Below, piece after piece: positions 10,562 to 21,336 of a stretch of DNA of 64,000 nt. Below the pieces are notes generated by a model. It did no database searches, had not been told where the DNA came from, and was given only the letters and a program-made list of their open reading frames with translations. Positions within the stretch are counted from its first letter, which is position 1, and the number at the start of each line of letters is the position of its first letter. This stretch comes from Aliishimia ponticola (lineage in GTDB: Bacteria > Pseudomonadota > Alphaproteobacteria > Rhodobacterales > Rhodobacteraceae), in contig NZ_SRKY01000001.1 of the NCBI RefSeq assembly GCF_004803475.1, positions 1,116,001-1,180,000 on the forward strand, written 5' to 3'. The position numbers and the translations under genes are program-made.

Positions 10562-10888
10562 TCATCCCTCGCAGGCGCCTCGCAAAACCAGCGTATCGTT
10601 TTCGATCGAATAGGTCTCCGGCGCCTGATCCGGGCCGACGACCCAATCCACCGCCGAGTTTCCGAACGTGGTCACGCAATAGCGCGTCGCCTCATAACGG
10701 CCCGCTTCCCGCGCCCCTTCCAGCGAAGCGCTGACTGGCTTGACCGTCACCATGATCTGCGCCCGGTCGCCATCGACCTTGCTAAGCTTGGACCGGAAGA
10801 ACTGCCCATCAAAGGCGATCTGGTCCTTTCTCGACTGACACGCGCTCAACGCCACGGCGCACACCATCATCCCCACAAAAAGTCTCAC
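10562..10888 (-). CDS. Small lipoprotein coupled to the MAPEG gene
   Basis: 108 aa from a GTG at 10888 overlapping the MAPEG stop (GTGA). The N-terminus VRLFVGMMVCAVALSACQS has a lipobox (LSAC, Cys at about residue 17). The mature domain has two more Cys (TRYCVTTFG, LRGACEG) that may be disulfide-bonded. No family recognised. The longer upstream frame to 11335 is an overlap with the MAPEG gene and is rejected. Confidence 0.7.
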   Translation of the reverse strand: MRLFVGMMVCAVALSACQSRKDQIAFDGQFFRSKLSKVDGDRAQIMVTVKPVSASLEGAREAGRYEATRYCVTTFGNSAVDWVVGPDQAPETYSIENDTLVLRGACEG

Positions 10889-11295
10889 CGGAAAGCTCCT
10901 CCCATGGCCGTCACTGCCAGCACGGCAACGCAAACTGTTCCAACCGCCCACGTTGCCGAGCGCAGCCCTTGATTTTCCGTCGCGATATGCACCACCGCAG
11001 TTGCGATCCGCGCCACAAGGAAAACCGTCGTCAACATATTCACCCAGAACGGCGCGGCCCCGGTCATGATCGCCACCAGCGTGGCCATGACGAAGGGGCC
11101 GGAAATCTCGATCGCGTTCATGAAGGCCCGCCCGCGCCGATAGGCCGGATCCGAATAGTCGCGCTTGACCTGCCCGCAGGCGCAGCGGTTCTCGGGCGTT
11201 CGCCCCACCGTGGACAGCGCGCCCAGCACGAGGATCAGAATGGCAAATCCGGCCATCGCCGCCAAAGAGTGACTGTAAGGATCGAAAATTTCCAA
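10885..11295 (-). CDS. MAPEG family membrane protein
   Basis: 136 aa with four hydrophobic helices. It resembles the MAPEG family (membrane-associated proteins in eicosanoid and glutathione metabolism): NAIEISGPFVMATLVAIMTG, then VFLVARIATAVVHIATENQG, the latter matching the R-x-x-H-x-x-x-Y/H region of the family. The start is TTG at 11295, supported by a GGGGGAG ribosome-binding site 6 bp upstream. Enzymatic activity in bacteria is usually unknown. It sits between nuoF and nuoG, coupled to a lipoprotein gene. Confidence 0.8.
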   Translation of the reverse strand: MEIFDPYSHSLAAMAGFAILILVLGALSTVGRTPENRCACGQVKRDYSDPAYRRGRAFMNAIEISGPFVMATLVAIMTGAAPFWVNMLTTVFLVARIATAVVHIATENQGLRSATWAVGTVCVAVLAVTAMGGAFR

Positions 11296-11434
11296 GGTTT
11301 ACTCCCCCGCCCCGCCGCTGGTGTGGGCTACCCACATCCGCGACTTATCCAAATTGGCCCGGCCGCTCTCCACCACGGATGGGGCGGTCGGGCCGGCCTG
11401 CAATCGGCCTATATGTTCCATCGCCGCGCCCATG

Positions 11435-11821
11435 TCAGCGCCGTTCCAAATAGCGGCCAATGTCGTCATTGCCGCCAACGATCTGCAACGCGAAAAAGCA
11501 CAGCCGCTGCGTGTTCTCGATATCGACGCCGCGCCGCTCCAGCTCTTCGCGCTTCATCAGATACATCCGATCGAGGTCAATCTCTTGCGTCACCCGCGCC
11601 AGATCGGACATCGTCACGTCATTCTCGTTGATGATCTGGATCACCCCGTTGGAGATGAAATCCTCCTGCGTGCCGCCGCCCTTGCGTTGGACGTAGTGAG
11701 GACAGGCATCGGCCAAATCCCCGGCCACAAGCAGTTTCGCCATAAGTTCCGCAGGCGTCGCGGCCGCGAAAGCGACGGAGGGGAACAGGGCCACGGCACA
11801 GATCAGGGGCAGTCGCGTCAT
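11435..11821 (-). CDS. Secreted protein of unknown function in the nuo cluster
   Basis: 128 aa with a signal peptide (MTRLPLICAVALFPSVAFA, cleavage before ATPAEL). The mature protein is helical with two Cys (DACPHYV, LCFFALQ) and a long acidic/basic helix (EIDLDRMYLMKREELERRG). The ATG at 11821 overlaps the DUF3291 stop (ATGA), so it is coupled. Architecture (signal, ~110 residues, two Cys) resembles the DUF5333-like neighbour but I see no clear sequence match. Confidence 0.7.
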   Translation of the reverse strand: MTRLPLICAVALFPSVAFAAATPAELMAKLLVAGDLADACPHYVQRKGGGTQEDFISNGVIQIINENDVTMSDLARVTQEIDLDRMYLMKREELERRGVDIENTQRLCFFALQIVGGNDDIGRYLERR

Positions 11822-12279
11822 GCGGCGTTCCTCGCATAATCCCACCCGAAACCCATGTCACTGTCACCATGCCTTGCCAGATGGGTCAAGCGCGCCACCG
11901 CATCCGCAATGGTGGGGCGATGGCCGGTTTGCACATGCCACAACACCAAACGCTGCCCGTTCCAGCCCTGCGCGGTCACATCATACCATTCGGCCCGGCG
12001 GTCATAGAATTTCTTGTGCACCGTGTTGAACACAAAGCCCTTAAGACTTTCCAAATCGGTCCAGACCGACAAGGTCGAGGCCGTGCGCGGGTTGTTCCCC
12101 AACGGGCCATCGGGCGCGGTCTGCGCGGCTTCCATCGCGTCGGCGTGCAACTGCCAGACAAAGCCCGGGCTGCGCTGCGCAACCGCGTTCACGCGGTCAA
12201 TATTATCCGCGAAATCCACAATGCGCGGATCATCCCAAGCATAGCGCAGAATGCCTATGTTGAACGCGGCAAGATGCAT
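11818..12279 (-). CDS. DUF3291 domain protein
   Basis: 153 aa. It matches DUF3291, a small ferredoxin-like/ABM-type fold: [53 protein letters not shown] and the W-rich WHVQTGHRPTIADAVARL. Such proteins resemble antibiotic-biosynthesis monooxygenases but their reaction is unproven. The ATG overlaps the nuoF stop (TAATG), implying coupling with complex I expression. Confidence 0.85.
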   Translation of the reverse strand: MHLAAFNIGILRYAWDDPRIVDFADNIDRVNAVAQRSPGFVWQLHADAMEAAQTAPDGPLGNNPRTASTLSVWTDLESLKGFVFNTVHKKFYDRRAEWYDVTAQGWNGQRLVLWHVQTGHRPTIADAVARLTHLARHGDSDMGFGWDYARNAA

Positions 12280-13565
12280 TATTCGGCCGCGACCGCCGCC
12301 CGCTTGTGCTTGATCCGGTCCTCGATCTCGTCCCGGAAATTGCGGATCAGCCCCTGAATCGGCCAGGCCGCCGCATCGCCCAGAGCACAGATCGTGTGGC
12401 CTTCGACCTGCTTGGTCACGTCCCACAGCATGTCGATTTCCTCGGGCTCCGCCTCGCCCGTGACAAGGCGTTCCATCACCCGCATCATCCAGCCCGTGCC
12501 CTCGCGGCAGGGCGTACATTGGCCGCAGCTTTCGTGTTTGTAGAATTTCGACAGACGCCAGATCGCCTTGATGATGTCCGTGCTTTTGTCCATCACGATC
12601 ACCGCTGCCGTCCCAAGGCCGGAGCCAAGGTCGTTGCGCAGATAGTCGAAATCCATGGTCGCATCGCGCATCTTTTCGCCGCGCACACACGGGACGGACG
12701 ACCCGCCTGGAATGACCGCCAGCAGGTTGTCCCAACCGCCGCGAATACCGCCGCAATGCTTTTCGATCAGTTCTTCGAAAGAGATGCTCATCGCCTCTTC
12801 GACGACGCAGGGGTTGTTCACATGGCCCGAAATCGCGAACAGCTTGGTACCCGCATTGTTGGGACGGCCAAAGCCTGCGAACCAATCGGCGCCCCGGCGC
12901 AGGATCGTCGGCACAACGGCAATGGATTCCACATTGTTCACCGTGGTCGGGCACCCGTAAAGCCCCGCCCCCGCCGGGAATGGCGGTTTCATGCGCGGCA
13001 TGCCCTTCTTGCCCTCAAGGCTTTCCAGCAGCGCGGTTTCCTCGCCGCAGATATACGCCCCGGCCCCATGGTGCAGGTACAGGTCGAAATCCCAGCCCGA
13101 CCCAGCGGCATTCTTGCCCAGAAGCCCGGCATCATATGCCTCGTCGATGGCGTTCTGCAGCGCTTCTTTCTCGCGGATATACTCGCCGCGGATGTAGATA
13201 TAGCAGGCATGGGCGTTCATCGCGAAACTGGCGATCAGGCACCCTTCGATCAGCGTATGCGGATCGTGGCGCATGATTTCCCGGTCCTTGCAGGTGCCCG
13301 GTTCGGATTCGTCAGCATTCACAACCAGATAGGACGGACGCCCGTCGCTTTCCTTGGGCATGAATGACCATTTAAGCCCCGTCGGGAAGCCCGCGCCGCC
13401 GCGACCGCGCAGCCCGCTATCCTTCATCTCTTGGATGATCCAGTCACGGCCCTTCTTGATAAGGCCCGCCGTACCGTCCCAATGACCGCGCGACTGCGCG
13501 CCCTTCAGCGTCCGGTCATGCATCCCGTAGATGTTGGTAAAGATCCGGTCCTGATCCTTCAGCAT
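12279..13565 (-). CDS. nuoF: NADH-quinone oxidoreductase subunit F (NADH/FMN binding)
   Basis: 428 aa. It binds NADH and FMN and cluster N3. Visible: the NADH-site glycine-rich loop ([20 protein letters not shown]), FMN contacts ([18 protein letters not shown]), [20 protein letters not shown], and the N3 cluster motif [16 protein letters not shown]. Length and motifs are standard. Confidence 0.99.
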   Translation of the reverse strand: MLKDQDRIFTNIYGMHDRTLKGAQSRGHWDGTAGLIKKGRDWIIQEMKDSGLRGRGGAGFPTGLKWSFMPKESDGRPSYLVVNADESEPGTCKDREIMRHDPHTLIEGCLIASFAMNAHACYIYIRGEYIREKEALQNAIDEAYDAGLLGKNAAGSGWDFDLYLHHGAGAYICGEETALLESLEGKKGMPRMKPPFPAGAGLYGCPTTVNNVESIAVVPTILRRGADWFAGFGRPNNAGTKLFAISGHVNNPCVVEEAMSISFEELIEKHCGGIRGGWDNLLAVIPGGSSVPCVRGEKMRDATMDFDYLRNDLGSGLGTAAVIVMDKSTDIIKAIWRLSKFYKHESCGQCTPCREGTGWMMRVMERLVTGEAEPEEIDMLWDVTKQVEGHTICALGDAAAWPIQGLIRNFRDEIEDRIKHKRAAVAAE

Positions 13566-13596
13566 ACGCCCTATCCTTTACTTGCCCCGGCCCGCG

Positions 13597-13809
13597 TCAA
13601 TCCTTGCGCGCGCGCCACAGCCCGATTGCAATCCACAACGCCCCGCCGAAACCGGCCAGCGCCAGAAGATCGAATAACGCCCGGACCCTGTTGGACCAGC
13701 CGTATTCCGACCCGATGAGGTTGGCGAGAACCCAAAGAACCCCGGTGCCAGCGATGACAAGCGACAGACGTCGCCCTGCCTTCCCGGTATCCTCTGTTTC
13801 TCCCGCCAT
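13597..13809 (-). CDS. DUF5337-like small membrane protein
   Basis: 70 aa, two predicted membrane helices (LSLVIAGTGVLWVLANLIGS and ALFDLLALAGFGGALWIAIG) separated by a short polar loop with a Trp-Asn-Arg, ending in WRARKD. It resembles the DUF5337 family that I associate with Rhodobacterales nuo clusters (recognition from memory). It lies 31 bp before nuoF. Two-helix proteins of this kind could be accessory subunits or assembly factors of complex I, but this is inference. Confidence 0.72.
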   Translation of the reverse strand: MAGETEDTGKAGRRLSLVIAGTGVLWVLANLIGSEYGWSNRVRALFDLLALAGFGGALWIAIGLWRARKD

Positions 13810-13838
13810 CTCTCTTTCTCAATTCCCTTTGACGGGCG

Positions 13839-14867
13839 TCAGTAGACGCCGCCATCCTCGACCCGCTTGGAGAACGCAGTCTCTCCGCCGCTGGCCAATA
13901 CCTTTGCCTGTTCGACCCACTTGTCGCGCGACACGCGCCCCTTGAAGCCAAGAAGGTTGGCATCCACCCAAGCGACCTCATCAGCGGACCAGCTCGCGAT
14001 CTGGTCGAAATGATAGAAGCCAAGGCTGTTGCACAGCTGTTCCAGCTTCGGCCCGATCCCCTTGATCTGTTTGAGATCGTCAGCCTTGCCGCCGCGCGGA
14101 CCGTCGAGCGTTTCGGGCCGTGCGCCCTCATTGGTGCCTTCGATCACGCCGTCGCCGTCATAGTCGACGCCCGTTTCAGTCGTCGCCGCTGCAGCAACCG
14201 GGGCCGCGGCCACCGGGGCGGCGGCGACGGGGTCCTCAGCCGCTGGCGCGGGTGCAGGTGTCGGCTCTGGCGCGGCCTTCGCCGGCTCTGCCGCATCGCC
14301 GGACGCGCCGCCGTCATAGGTCCACGAGCCTTTTCGCGCCGCCAATTCTTCCTCTCCCGGAAGGGATTGCGAGGGCTTCATCACAGCTTCCGCCTCGGCC
14401 GTTTCCGGCGCAGCGGTCGCCGCGTCACCGGGCGCGCTGGCCATGGCCGCATCATCCGCAAGCGGATTTGCATCCTCGGCTGGTGCCGCGCCGGAAGCCG
14501 CTGCGTCTTCGGCCTCTTCGCTTTCCGCCGTGGTCGCTGCAGCCGCAACTGCTGCCCCGGCACCGCCCGCCGCAACGCCAGCAGCGGCGGCTGTTGCGGA
14601 ACTGCTGGCCACAGGCTCCTGCCCGGCAGCCGCGCCGTCATGGCCCGCACCGCCGTAGGTGGCATTACCGGATGCAGGCTGCGTCCGGCAGACCGTCCAC
14701 TCAAGCAAAGCGCCAAGAATAATCGTCAGAATGACCCCGGCGAAGATCGCGGATATGAGCCGCCAATCCCCCAGAAGCAACAACAGTATGGCGGTCAAAA
14801 CCCCCGCCCCAATGGCCAGCCACCAGACTTTCGATCTGCAGCTTGCCCCAGTTTGACTGGTACTCAT
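13839..14867 (-). CDS. Membrane-anchored protein with C-terminal helix-hairpin-helix domain shared with NuoE
   Basis: 342 aa. Two adjacent hydrophobic segments at about 13-50 (VWWLAIGAGVLTAILLLLLG, LISAIFAGVILTIILGALLE), then ~200 residues of Ala/Pro/acid-rich low-complexity linker, then a compact domain from about residue 260 (DDLKQIKGIGPKLEQLCNSL ... HFDQIASW ... [19 protein letters not shown]). The IKGIGPK motif is a helix-hairpin-helix of the kind in the COG3743 'H3TH' proteins. The same domain ends NuoE next door (about 57 of 83 residues identical by hand). Location suggests it docks near the complex I peripheral arm. Confidence 0.82.
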   Translation of the reverse strand: MSTSQTGASCRSKVWWLAIGAGVLTAILLLLLGDWRLISAIFAGVILTIILGALLEWTVCRTQPASGNATYGGAGHDGAAAGQEPVASSSATAAAAGVAAGGAGAAVAAAATTAESEEAEDAAASGAAPAEDANPLADDAAMASAPGDAATAAPETAEAEAVMKPSQSLPGEEELAARKGSWTYDGGASGDAAEPAKAAPEPTPAPAPAAEDPVAAAPVAAAPVAAAATTETGVDYDGDGVIEGTNEGARPETLDGPRGGKADDLKQIKGIGPKLEQLCNSLGFYHFDQIASWSADEVAWVDANLLGFKGRVSRDKWVEQAKVLASGGETAFSKRVEDGGVY

Positions 14868-14896
14868 CGTTTCACCTCTCCCGTTAAATGCGTGTT

Positions 14897-16153
14897 TTAT
14901 GACTTATAAATACCGTCTTTTTGCGCACGTTGGGAAAATTCTGTCGGTTTGCCCTCAGCGAGGGATTTGGCTTGTTCGACCCAGTTGTCGCGAGACACCC
15001 GCCCCTTGAAGCCCTTGAGGTTGTCATCGACCCACGCGACCTCGGTTTCGGTCCAGGCCGCAACCTGGTCGAAATGGAAGAAGCCCATCGAATGCAGCAG
15101 GGCTTCGAGCTTGGGACCGACGCCCTTGATCAGCTTCAGATCATCGGGCTGACCGCCGCGCGCTTCGCTCAGCGCCGCAGGACGATCCGCATCGGTTGGA
15201 GCCGTTGCCGGCGCCGGGACCGGCTTCGCATCGGCTTTCTTCGCCTTGGGTTTCGCCGCAGCTTTGCCCTTGGATTTCGGCGCGGTTTTTTCCGACGGGT
15301 CCGCGGTTGGTTTGGCCTTGGATTGCGCCTCACTCACCGGGGCCGCCGCGACCTTGCGTTCTGGTGCAGAGGGTTTTTTCGGGGTCGGCGCCGCCGCATC
15401 ATTTGCCGGAGGCGCCACGCGCGCCTCGCCATGAGGCCGCCCGCCCTGATCGCCCCACGGCGCGACCAAAGGCACTTCCGTCCCGTCGATCCGCTTGACG
15501 GTTTCGCCAATATCATCAGCCAGTTGCACGGACGCGTTGAACTTGGTCTGCCCGCTGTCAAACTCCGTCAACGAGGTCAGACCGGAGAGCGGCTCGGACG
15601 CGTAGCGGCCATTCTGGGGACCCGGCGTCGGCACTTTTCCATCGGCCAGTTCGTCGATGATCTCCGCAAAGCGGTCGGCGGTCAGATCCTCGTAATAATC
15701 CTTGCCGATCTGGGCCATTGGCGCGTTGGAACAGGCCCCCAGACATTCGACCTCTTCCCAGGAGAACTTGCCGTCGGCGCTGATCTCATGCGGTTTCGCG
15801 GCGATCTTCTTTTTGCACACCTCCATCAGGTCTTCAGCCCCGCAGATCATGCAGGACGTGGTGCCGCAAATCTGAAAATGCGCAATTTTGCCAACCGGTT
15901 GCAGCTGAAACATGAAGTAGAATGAGGCCACTTCAAGCGCGCGGATATAGGCCATGCCGAGCATATCGGCCACATATTCAATCGCCGGGCGGCTCAGCCA
16001 GCCCTCTTGTTCCTGCGCCCGCCACAAAAGCGGAATGATGGCCGATGCCTCCCGCCCTTCCGGGTATTTGGTGATTTGCGCCTCGGCCCAGGCCCGGTTG
16101 TCGGGCGTGAAGGCGAATGTTTCGGGTTGGTCGTGGTAGAGACGGCGGAGCAT
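14897..16153 (-). CDS. nuoE: NADH-quinone oxidoreductase subunit E with C-terminal HhH extension
   Basis: 418 aa, versus about 160-240 for ordinary NuoE. The first ~200 residues are the thioredoxin-like [2Fe-2S] (N1a) subunit: [20 protein letters not shown] and [18 protein letters not shown] give the four Cys ligands. A Pro/Ala/Lys-rich linker follows (about 245-330), then a helix-hairpin-helix domain ([20 protein letters not shown] ... [20 protein letters not shown]). The extension is nearly the same as the C-terminus of the next gene. The NuoE part and its role as electron carrier are certain; the extension's role is unknown. Confidence 0.97.
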   Translation of the reverse strand: MLRRLYHDQPETFAFTPDNRAWAEAQITKYPEGREASAIIPLLWRAQEQEGWLSRPAIEYVADMLGMAYIRALEVASFYFMFQLQPVGKIAHFQICGTTSCMICGAEDLMEVCKKKIAAKPHEISADGKFSWEEVECLGACSNAPMAQIGKDYYEDLTADRFAEIIDELADGKVPTPGPQNGRYASEPLSGLTSLTEFDSGQTKFNASVQLADDIGETVKRIDGTEVPLVAPWGDQGGRPHGEARVAPPANDAAAPTPKKPSAPERKVAAAPVSEAQSKAKPTADPSEKTAPKSKGKAAAKPKAKKADAKPVPAPATAPTDADRPAALSEARGGQPDDLKLIKGVGPKLEALLHSMGFFHFDQVAAWTETEVAWVDDNLKGFKGRVSRDNWVEQAKSLAEGKPTEFSQRAQKDGIYKS

Positions 16154-16190
16154 ACCTTACAGCCTTCCGGTCTGGCCGAGAGGTCTGGTG

Positions 16191-16222
16191 CCTCCGGCGG
16201 GAGTATTTTGAGAACAATGAAG
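16191..16222. repeat. Dispersed intergenic element, copy A
   Basis: CCTCCGGCGGGAG followed by TATTTT..GAACAATGAAG in the 215-bp nuoD-nuoE gap. The same core, in either orientation, recurs at 24951, 26787 and 33361. CTCCGGCGGGAG is a short palindrome. I see no gene in this gap. Confidence 0.75.
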
Positions 16223-16368
16223 AGGAGCGGTCATGTCATGTTCAACCAGATTGCGGGCCCGATAGGGTCGCGGCAGGATGCCTGGGGCGCAGGCACCCAA
16301 GCGGGTTGTGGCGTAGTGACCAAAGCCTGATCCGCAGGCGCTGTGACTTGAGGCTCCGATCACGGTGG

Positions 16369-17586
16369 TCACCTGTCGATCTCCCCGAAGACGACATCCA
16401 TGGTGCCGATGATCGCGGCGACATCGGCTAGTTGGTGCCCCCCGGCCACATGGTCCATCGCCTGCAGGTGCAAGAAGCCCGGCGCCCGCAACTTGGCGCG
16501 GTAGGGTTTGTTGGAGCCATCGGCCACCAGATAGACGCCGAATTCGCCTTTGGGCGCTTCGACGGCGCAATAGACCTCACCTTCAGGGACGTGGAACCCT
16601 TCGGTGTAGAGCTTGAAGTGATGGATGAGTGCTTCCATCGATGTCTTCATCTCGCCCCGTTTGGGCGGCGTCAATTTGCCCCGCGCCAGCACGTCGCCAG
16701 TCGCTTCGCGCAATTTTGCAATGGCTTGGCGGATGATCTTCACGCTTTCACGCATTTCCGCCATGCGGCAGAGATAGCGGTCGTAGCAGTCGCCATTCTT
16801 GCCCACGGGGATTTGGAAGTCGAATTCGTCGTAACACTCATAGGGCTGTGCCCGGCGCAGATCCCACGCAAGACCAGACCCGCGCACCATCACGCCCGAA
16901 AAGCCCCATTCGAGGATTTCCTCTTCGGTGACGATGCCGATATCCGCGTTCCGCTGTTTGAAAATCCGGTTCTCTGTCAGAAGCCCGTCGAGATCGTCGA
17001 GCACGTTGGGGAAGGTGTGAGTCCATTCCTCGATATCGTCGAGCAGATCGTCCGGCAGGTCCTGATGCACCCCGCCGGGACGGAAATAGGCCGCGTGCAG
17101 GCGCGCCCCGCAGGCGCGCTCATAGAAGATCATCAGCTTTTCGCGTTCTTCGAACCCCCAGAGCGGCGGCGTCAGCGCCCCCACATCCATCGCCTGCGTG
17201 GTCACGTTCAGCAGGTGATTCAGCACCCGTCCGATTTCCGAATAAAGCACCCGGATCAACGAGGCACGGCGCGGCACTTCGACCTTGCAGAGCTTTTCAA
17301 TGGCGAGGCACCATGCATGTTCCTGATTCATCGGCGCGACATAGTCCAGCCGGTCGAAATAGGGCAGGTTCTGCAGATAGGTGCGGCTTTCCATCAGCTT
17401 TTCGGTGCCGCGGTGAAGCAGGCCGATATGCGGATCGCAGCGTTCCACGACTTCGCCGTCAAGTTCCAGCACCAGCCGCAAAACACCGTGCGCGGCAGGG
17501 TGTTGCGGGCCGAAATTGATGTTGAAGTTGCGGATCTTCTGTTCGCCGGTCAGGGCGTCGTCAAAGCCTTTGGAGCCGTCCATCAT
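16369..17586 (-). CDS. nuoD: NADH-quinone oxidoreductase subunit D
   Basis: 405 aa, the 49-kDa-type subunit lining the quinone site. Conserved elements: [20 protein letters not shown] with the quinone-contact His, [19 protein letters not shown], and the C-terminal [20 protein letters not shown] ... [14 protein letters not shown]. It is a separate gene here, not a NuoCD fusion. A GAGGAA ribosome-binding site sits within the end of the upstream 57 aa ORF. Confidence 0.99.
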   Translation of the reverse strand: MMDGSKGFDDALTGEQKIRNFNINFGPQHPAAHGVLRLVLELDGEVVERCDPHIGLLHRGTEKLMESRTYLQNLPYFDRLDYVAPMNQEHAWCLAIEKLCKVEVPRRASLIRVLYSEIGRVLNHLLNVTTQAMDVGALTPPLWGFEEREKLMIFYERACGARLHAAYFRPGGVHQDLPDDLLDDIEEWTHTFPNVLDDLDGLLTENRIFKQRNADIGIVTEEEILEWGFSGVMVRGSGLAWDLRRAQPYECYDEFDFQIPVGKNGDCYDRYLCRMAEMRESVKIIRQAIAKLREATGDVLARGKLTPPKRGEMKTSMEALIHHFKLYTEGFHVPEGEVYCAVEAPKGEFGVYLVADGSNKPYRAKLRAPGFLHLQAMDHVAGGHQLADVAAIIGTMDVVFGEIDR

Positions 17587-17587
17587 C

Positions 17588-17760
17588 TCAACGTTCCTCC
17601 ATCTGTTGCAGCTTGATCGACATCCACCAGATCAGCACCACGGCGCCAATCGGGATGATGGCAATCAAGGCCCACCATTTCTGTATCCCGAAGAACGGGA
17701 GCAGTTTGAGCATCGGGATGACGGTCAGAACCGCCACGATGACCCAGACCAAGCCCTCCA

Positions 17761-17761
<1 letters not shown>
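17588..17761 (-). CDS. 57 aa two-helix membrane protein between nuoC and nuoD
   Basis: The translation starts [20 protein letters not shown], continues through a second hydrophobic helix ([19 protein letters not shown]) and ends [10 protein letters not shown]. The ATG overlaps the nuoC stop (TGATG) and the stop lies 1 bp before the nuoD ATG, so it fits the operon exactly. Two membrane helices and a charged tail suggest a small membrane accessory protein. No named family recognised. The tight coupling is strong evidence that it is expressed. Confidence 0.75.
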
Positions 17762-19267
<1,506 letters not shown>

Positions 19268-19630
19268 GTCGGCTCCTATCTGCTACCGGCCAAACGGACC
19301 GGACGGCTATTGATGTGGCACCCGCGCGTTTTGCAACAGGTCAGTCGACCGGAGTTGTCGACCCACCTGCGGTGTACCCATGTGCGTGTGCAGCGTCAAC
19401 GTCCGCCCGAAGGGTTTCATGCTGTTATCACCGGATAAAAATGAACGATTGGTGAAGTAGCGCCCTTGCACGGCCGACAAGTGAGGATGCGCAAGTGTCG
19501 CAGGTGGGGCTTTTGCGGCAAACACGGCGCAATGCGGACCGTCACGGAAAGGGCGCACAGGGCGCTTTACGTCCCCCGCACGTTCGTTAGGCTGAACCTC
19601 CACAGTCCTGACAGCAGAAAAGAGCGCGCC
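19268..19630. other. Divergent intergenic region nuoA / GST gene
   Basis: 363 bp between nuoA (minus) and the GST gene (plus), presumably holding the nuo promoter and the GST promoter. On the minus strand TTGCAA followed about 17 bp later by TCAATA is a weak -35/-10 candidate for nuoA. GTCGACC and GTTGTCGAC at about 19345-19363 form an interrupted inverted repeat. Open frames crossing the region look like chance frames. Confidence 0.45.
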
Positions 19631-20242
19631 ATGATCACCGTTCATCACCTCAACCGGTCCCGTTCCCTGCGGGTGCTGTGGCTGCTGGAGGAACTGGGCC
19701 TGCCCTATCAAGTGACGCGCTATGAACGCGATGCCAAAACGAATCTGGCCCCGGCAGAATTGCGCGCGGTTCATCCGCTGGGCAAATCCCCGATGATCGA
19801 AGTCGATGGCGCGCTGATCGCGGAATCGGGCGCAATCGTCGAGTGGATTTGCGCCACCCACGCGCCGCGCATGCTTCCGCCCGCCGGGTCAGAGGCGTAC
19901 ATCCGCCATCTGGAACTGATGCATTTCGCCGAAGGCTCTGCCATGACGCCGATTCTGCTGAACCTTTATGTCGGGCGACTGGGCGAACATGGCGCCCCGC
20001 TGCAGCCGCGCATCCAGGCGGAGTTGGACAGTCATTTCGCCTATATGGACAGCACCCTGCGCCCTTCTGGGCATTTCGTTCAGGACACGCTTTCCGCTGC
20101 CGATATCATGCTGAGCTTCCCGGCTGAGGTCGCGATGCTACTGGGGTTCAAATCGGCCTATCCCCGGCTGGCGGCCTTCGTCGAGTCCATCCACGCACGC
20201 CCGGCCTATCAGCGCGCAGTTGACGCGGGCGGCGGCGACTGA
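19631..20242 (+). CDS. Glutathione S-transferase
   Basis: 203 aa. N-terminal thioredoxin-like domain (about 1-78) with SRSLRVLWLLEELGLPYQVT, the cis-Pro region HPLGKSPMIEVDG and the glutathione gamma-Glu contact ESGAIVEWI; helical C-terminal domain with FVQDTLSAADIMLSFP (N-capping box). It conjugates or reduces with glutathione; substrate unknown. Start at ATG 19631 because the family begins MITVHHLNRSRSLRVLW; the longer frame from 19466 is non-homologous. Confidence 0.93.
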   Translation: MITVHHLNRSRSLRVLWLLEELGLPYQVTRYERDAKTNLAPAELRAVHPLGKSPMIEVDGALIAESGAIVEWICATHAPRMLPPAGSEAYIRHLELMHFAEGSAMTPILLNLYVGRLGEHGAPLQPRIQAELDSHFAYMDSTLRPSGHFVQDTLSAADIMLSFPAEVAMLLGFKSAYPRLAAFVESIHARPAYQRAVDAGGGD

Positions 20243-20554
20243 CCACGCGGCCGCACGCAACACACGCCAAGGTCGAAAGCCGCGTATAATGCTTGCCTGT
20301 TTTTTCGACATTTGCGCGATTTTCCGGTGATGACCCCCAATCGGGGGTACCACACGCAATATCGTCTTATTATTATCTCCCCAATTGCCGGGTACGCCAA
20401 TTATTTCTTGGCGCCTTAATACGCGGCAAACAGAACAAGTGCGGGTATTGTTTTCCGCCTTGCTTAAAGAGTTCGGATGTTCACTTTCAACAGATTGCCC
20501 CAGCAGTCTTTTCATGTGTTGACGGCAATCTCCTGACGATTAGGGGTACGCAAA
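20243..20554 (+). other. Intergenic region upstream of the VPLPA-CTERM gene
   Basis: 312 bp, more AT-rich than its surroundings, without a convincing gene. A TATAAT at 20285-20290 could be a -10 box but lacks a good -35. ACCCCC-AATC-GGGGGT at 20333-20348 is a perfect 6-bp hairpin. AGGGG about 8 bp before the ATG at 20555 is the ribosome-binding site. The long leader suggests regulated expression. Confidence 0.4.
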
Positions 20555-21238
20555 ATGCGATTTATGAAGTCTTTGCCGGCGGTTATTGCGGCGACATTTG
20601 TAGGAGGCGCGGTATCAGCGGCGACCTTCGATTTTACCGGGTATAGCGATGGTATCACGGAAACCCTGACGGAAACCGATAGCGGCCTGACCGTCAACAT
20701 CACGGCTGGCGCATACCTCGGCGACGGCAACCTTTACTACGAAGAGGATCAGGACGCCACAATCACGGTTTTCGGTGTTGACCTTGTCGATTTGGCAGTG
20801 GCGCAACGCGATGATTGCGCGGTTCCGGGTCTTTTTGGCGGGTGCTTTATATCTCAAGATGCCGGGATCGGTGTCGCCTTGGCGGATATCAATCTGATTG
20901 GCGATATCAATATGACCCAATTGCTGACATTCGACTTCGGCCAAATGGTTGATTTTGGCAGCGTGGTCTTCGGCAACGTCGATGATGATGACGATTTCGA
21001 CCTGTTCATCGACGGCGTTTTCGTTGCACCGGGCGAATTCGGTATCGCCGGGAACAATCCGTTCGATCTGACCGGCCTGAGCGGAACCAAGATCAGCTTT
21101 GGCGCCGATGCGCTCTTTGACGATTTCAACGTGCAAAGCATTTCGGCGACTGTTTCAGCGGTGCCGCTGCCAGCCGGTGCGGTGCTGATGCTGACTGGCA
21201 TCGCGGGCTTCGCCGCCACGCGTCGCCGCAAATCGTAA
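20555..21238 (+). CDS. Secreted VPLPA-CTERM sorting-domain protein
   Basis: 227 aa. N-terminal signal peptide (MRFMKSLPAVIAATFVGGAVSA), a beta-rich, strongly acidic mature domain (VDDDDDFDLFIDGVF) with a single Cys pair (DDCAVPGLFGGC), then VPLPAGAVLMLTGIAGFAA-TRRRKS. That C-terminus is the VPLPA-CTERM tripartite signal (motif, membrane helix, basic tail) recognised by exosortase-type enzymes and used to anchor or release surface proteins. The sorting enzyme is not in this window. Ligand or structural role is unknown. Confidence 0.85.
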   Translation: MRFMKSLPAVIAATFVGGAVSAATFDFTGYSDGITETLTETDSGLTVNITAGAYLGDGNLYYEEDQDATITVFGVDLVDLAVAQRDDCAVPGLFGGCFISQDAGIGVALADINLIGDINMTQLLTFDFGQMVDFGSVVFGNVDDDDDFDLFIDGVFVAPGEFGIAGNNPFDLTGLSGTKISFGADALFDDFNVQSISATVSAVPLPAGAVLMLTGIAGFAATRRRKS

Positions 21239-21260
21239 CCGACCTGTAACAGCATTCCAG

Positions 21261-21292
21261 CCGCCGCGTCATTGCCATGGCGCGGCGGTTTT
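21261..21292 (+). terminator. Intrinsic terminator after the VPLPA-CTERM gene
   Basis: CCGCCGCG at 21261-21268 pairs perfectly with CGCGGCGG at 21281-21288 across a 12-nt loop, followed by TTTTC. It terminates plus-strand transcription between this gene and the convergent liu cluster. Confidence 0.8.
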
Positions 21293-21336
21293 CACTTCAG
21301 CGGGCCGTCACCAGCGGCACGCCGCGCCCCGCCTCA

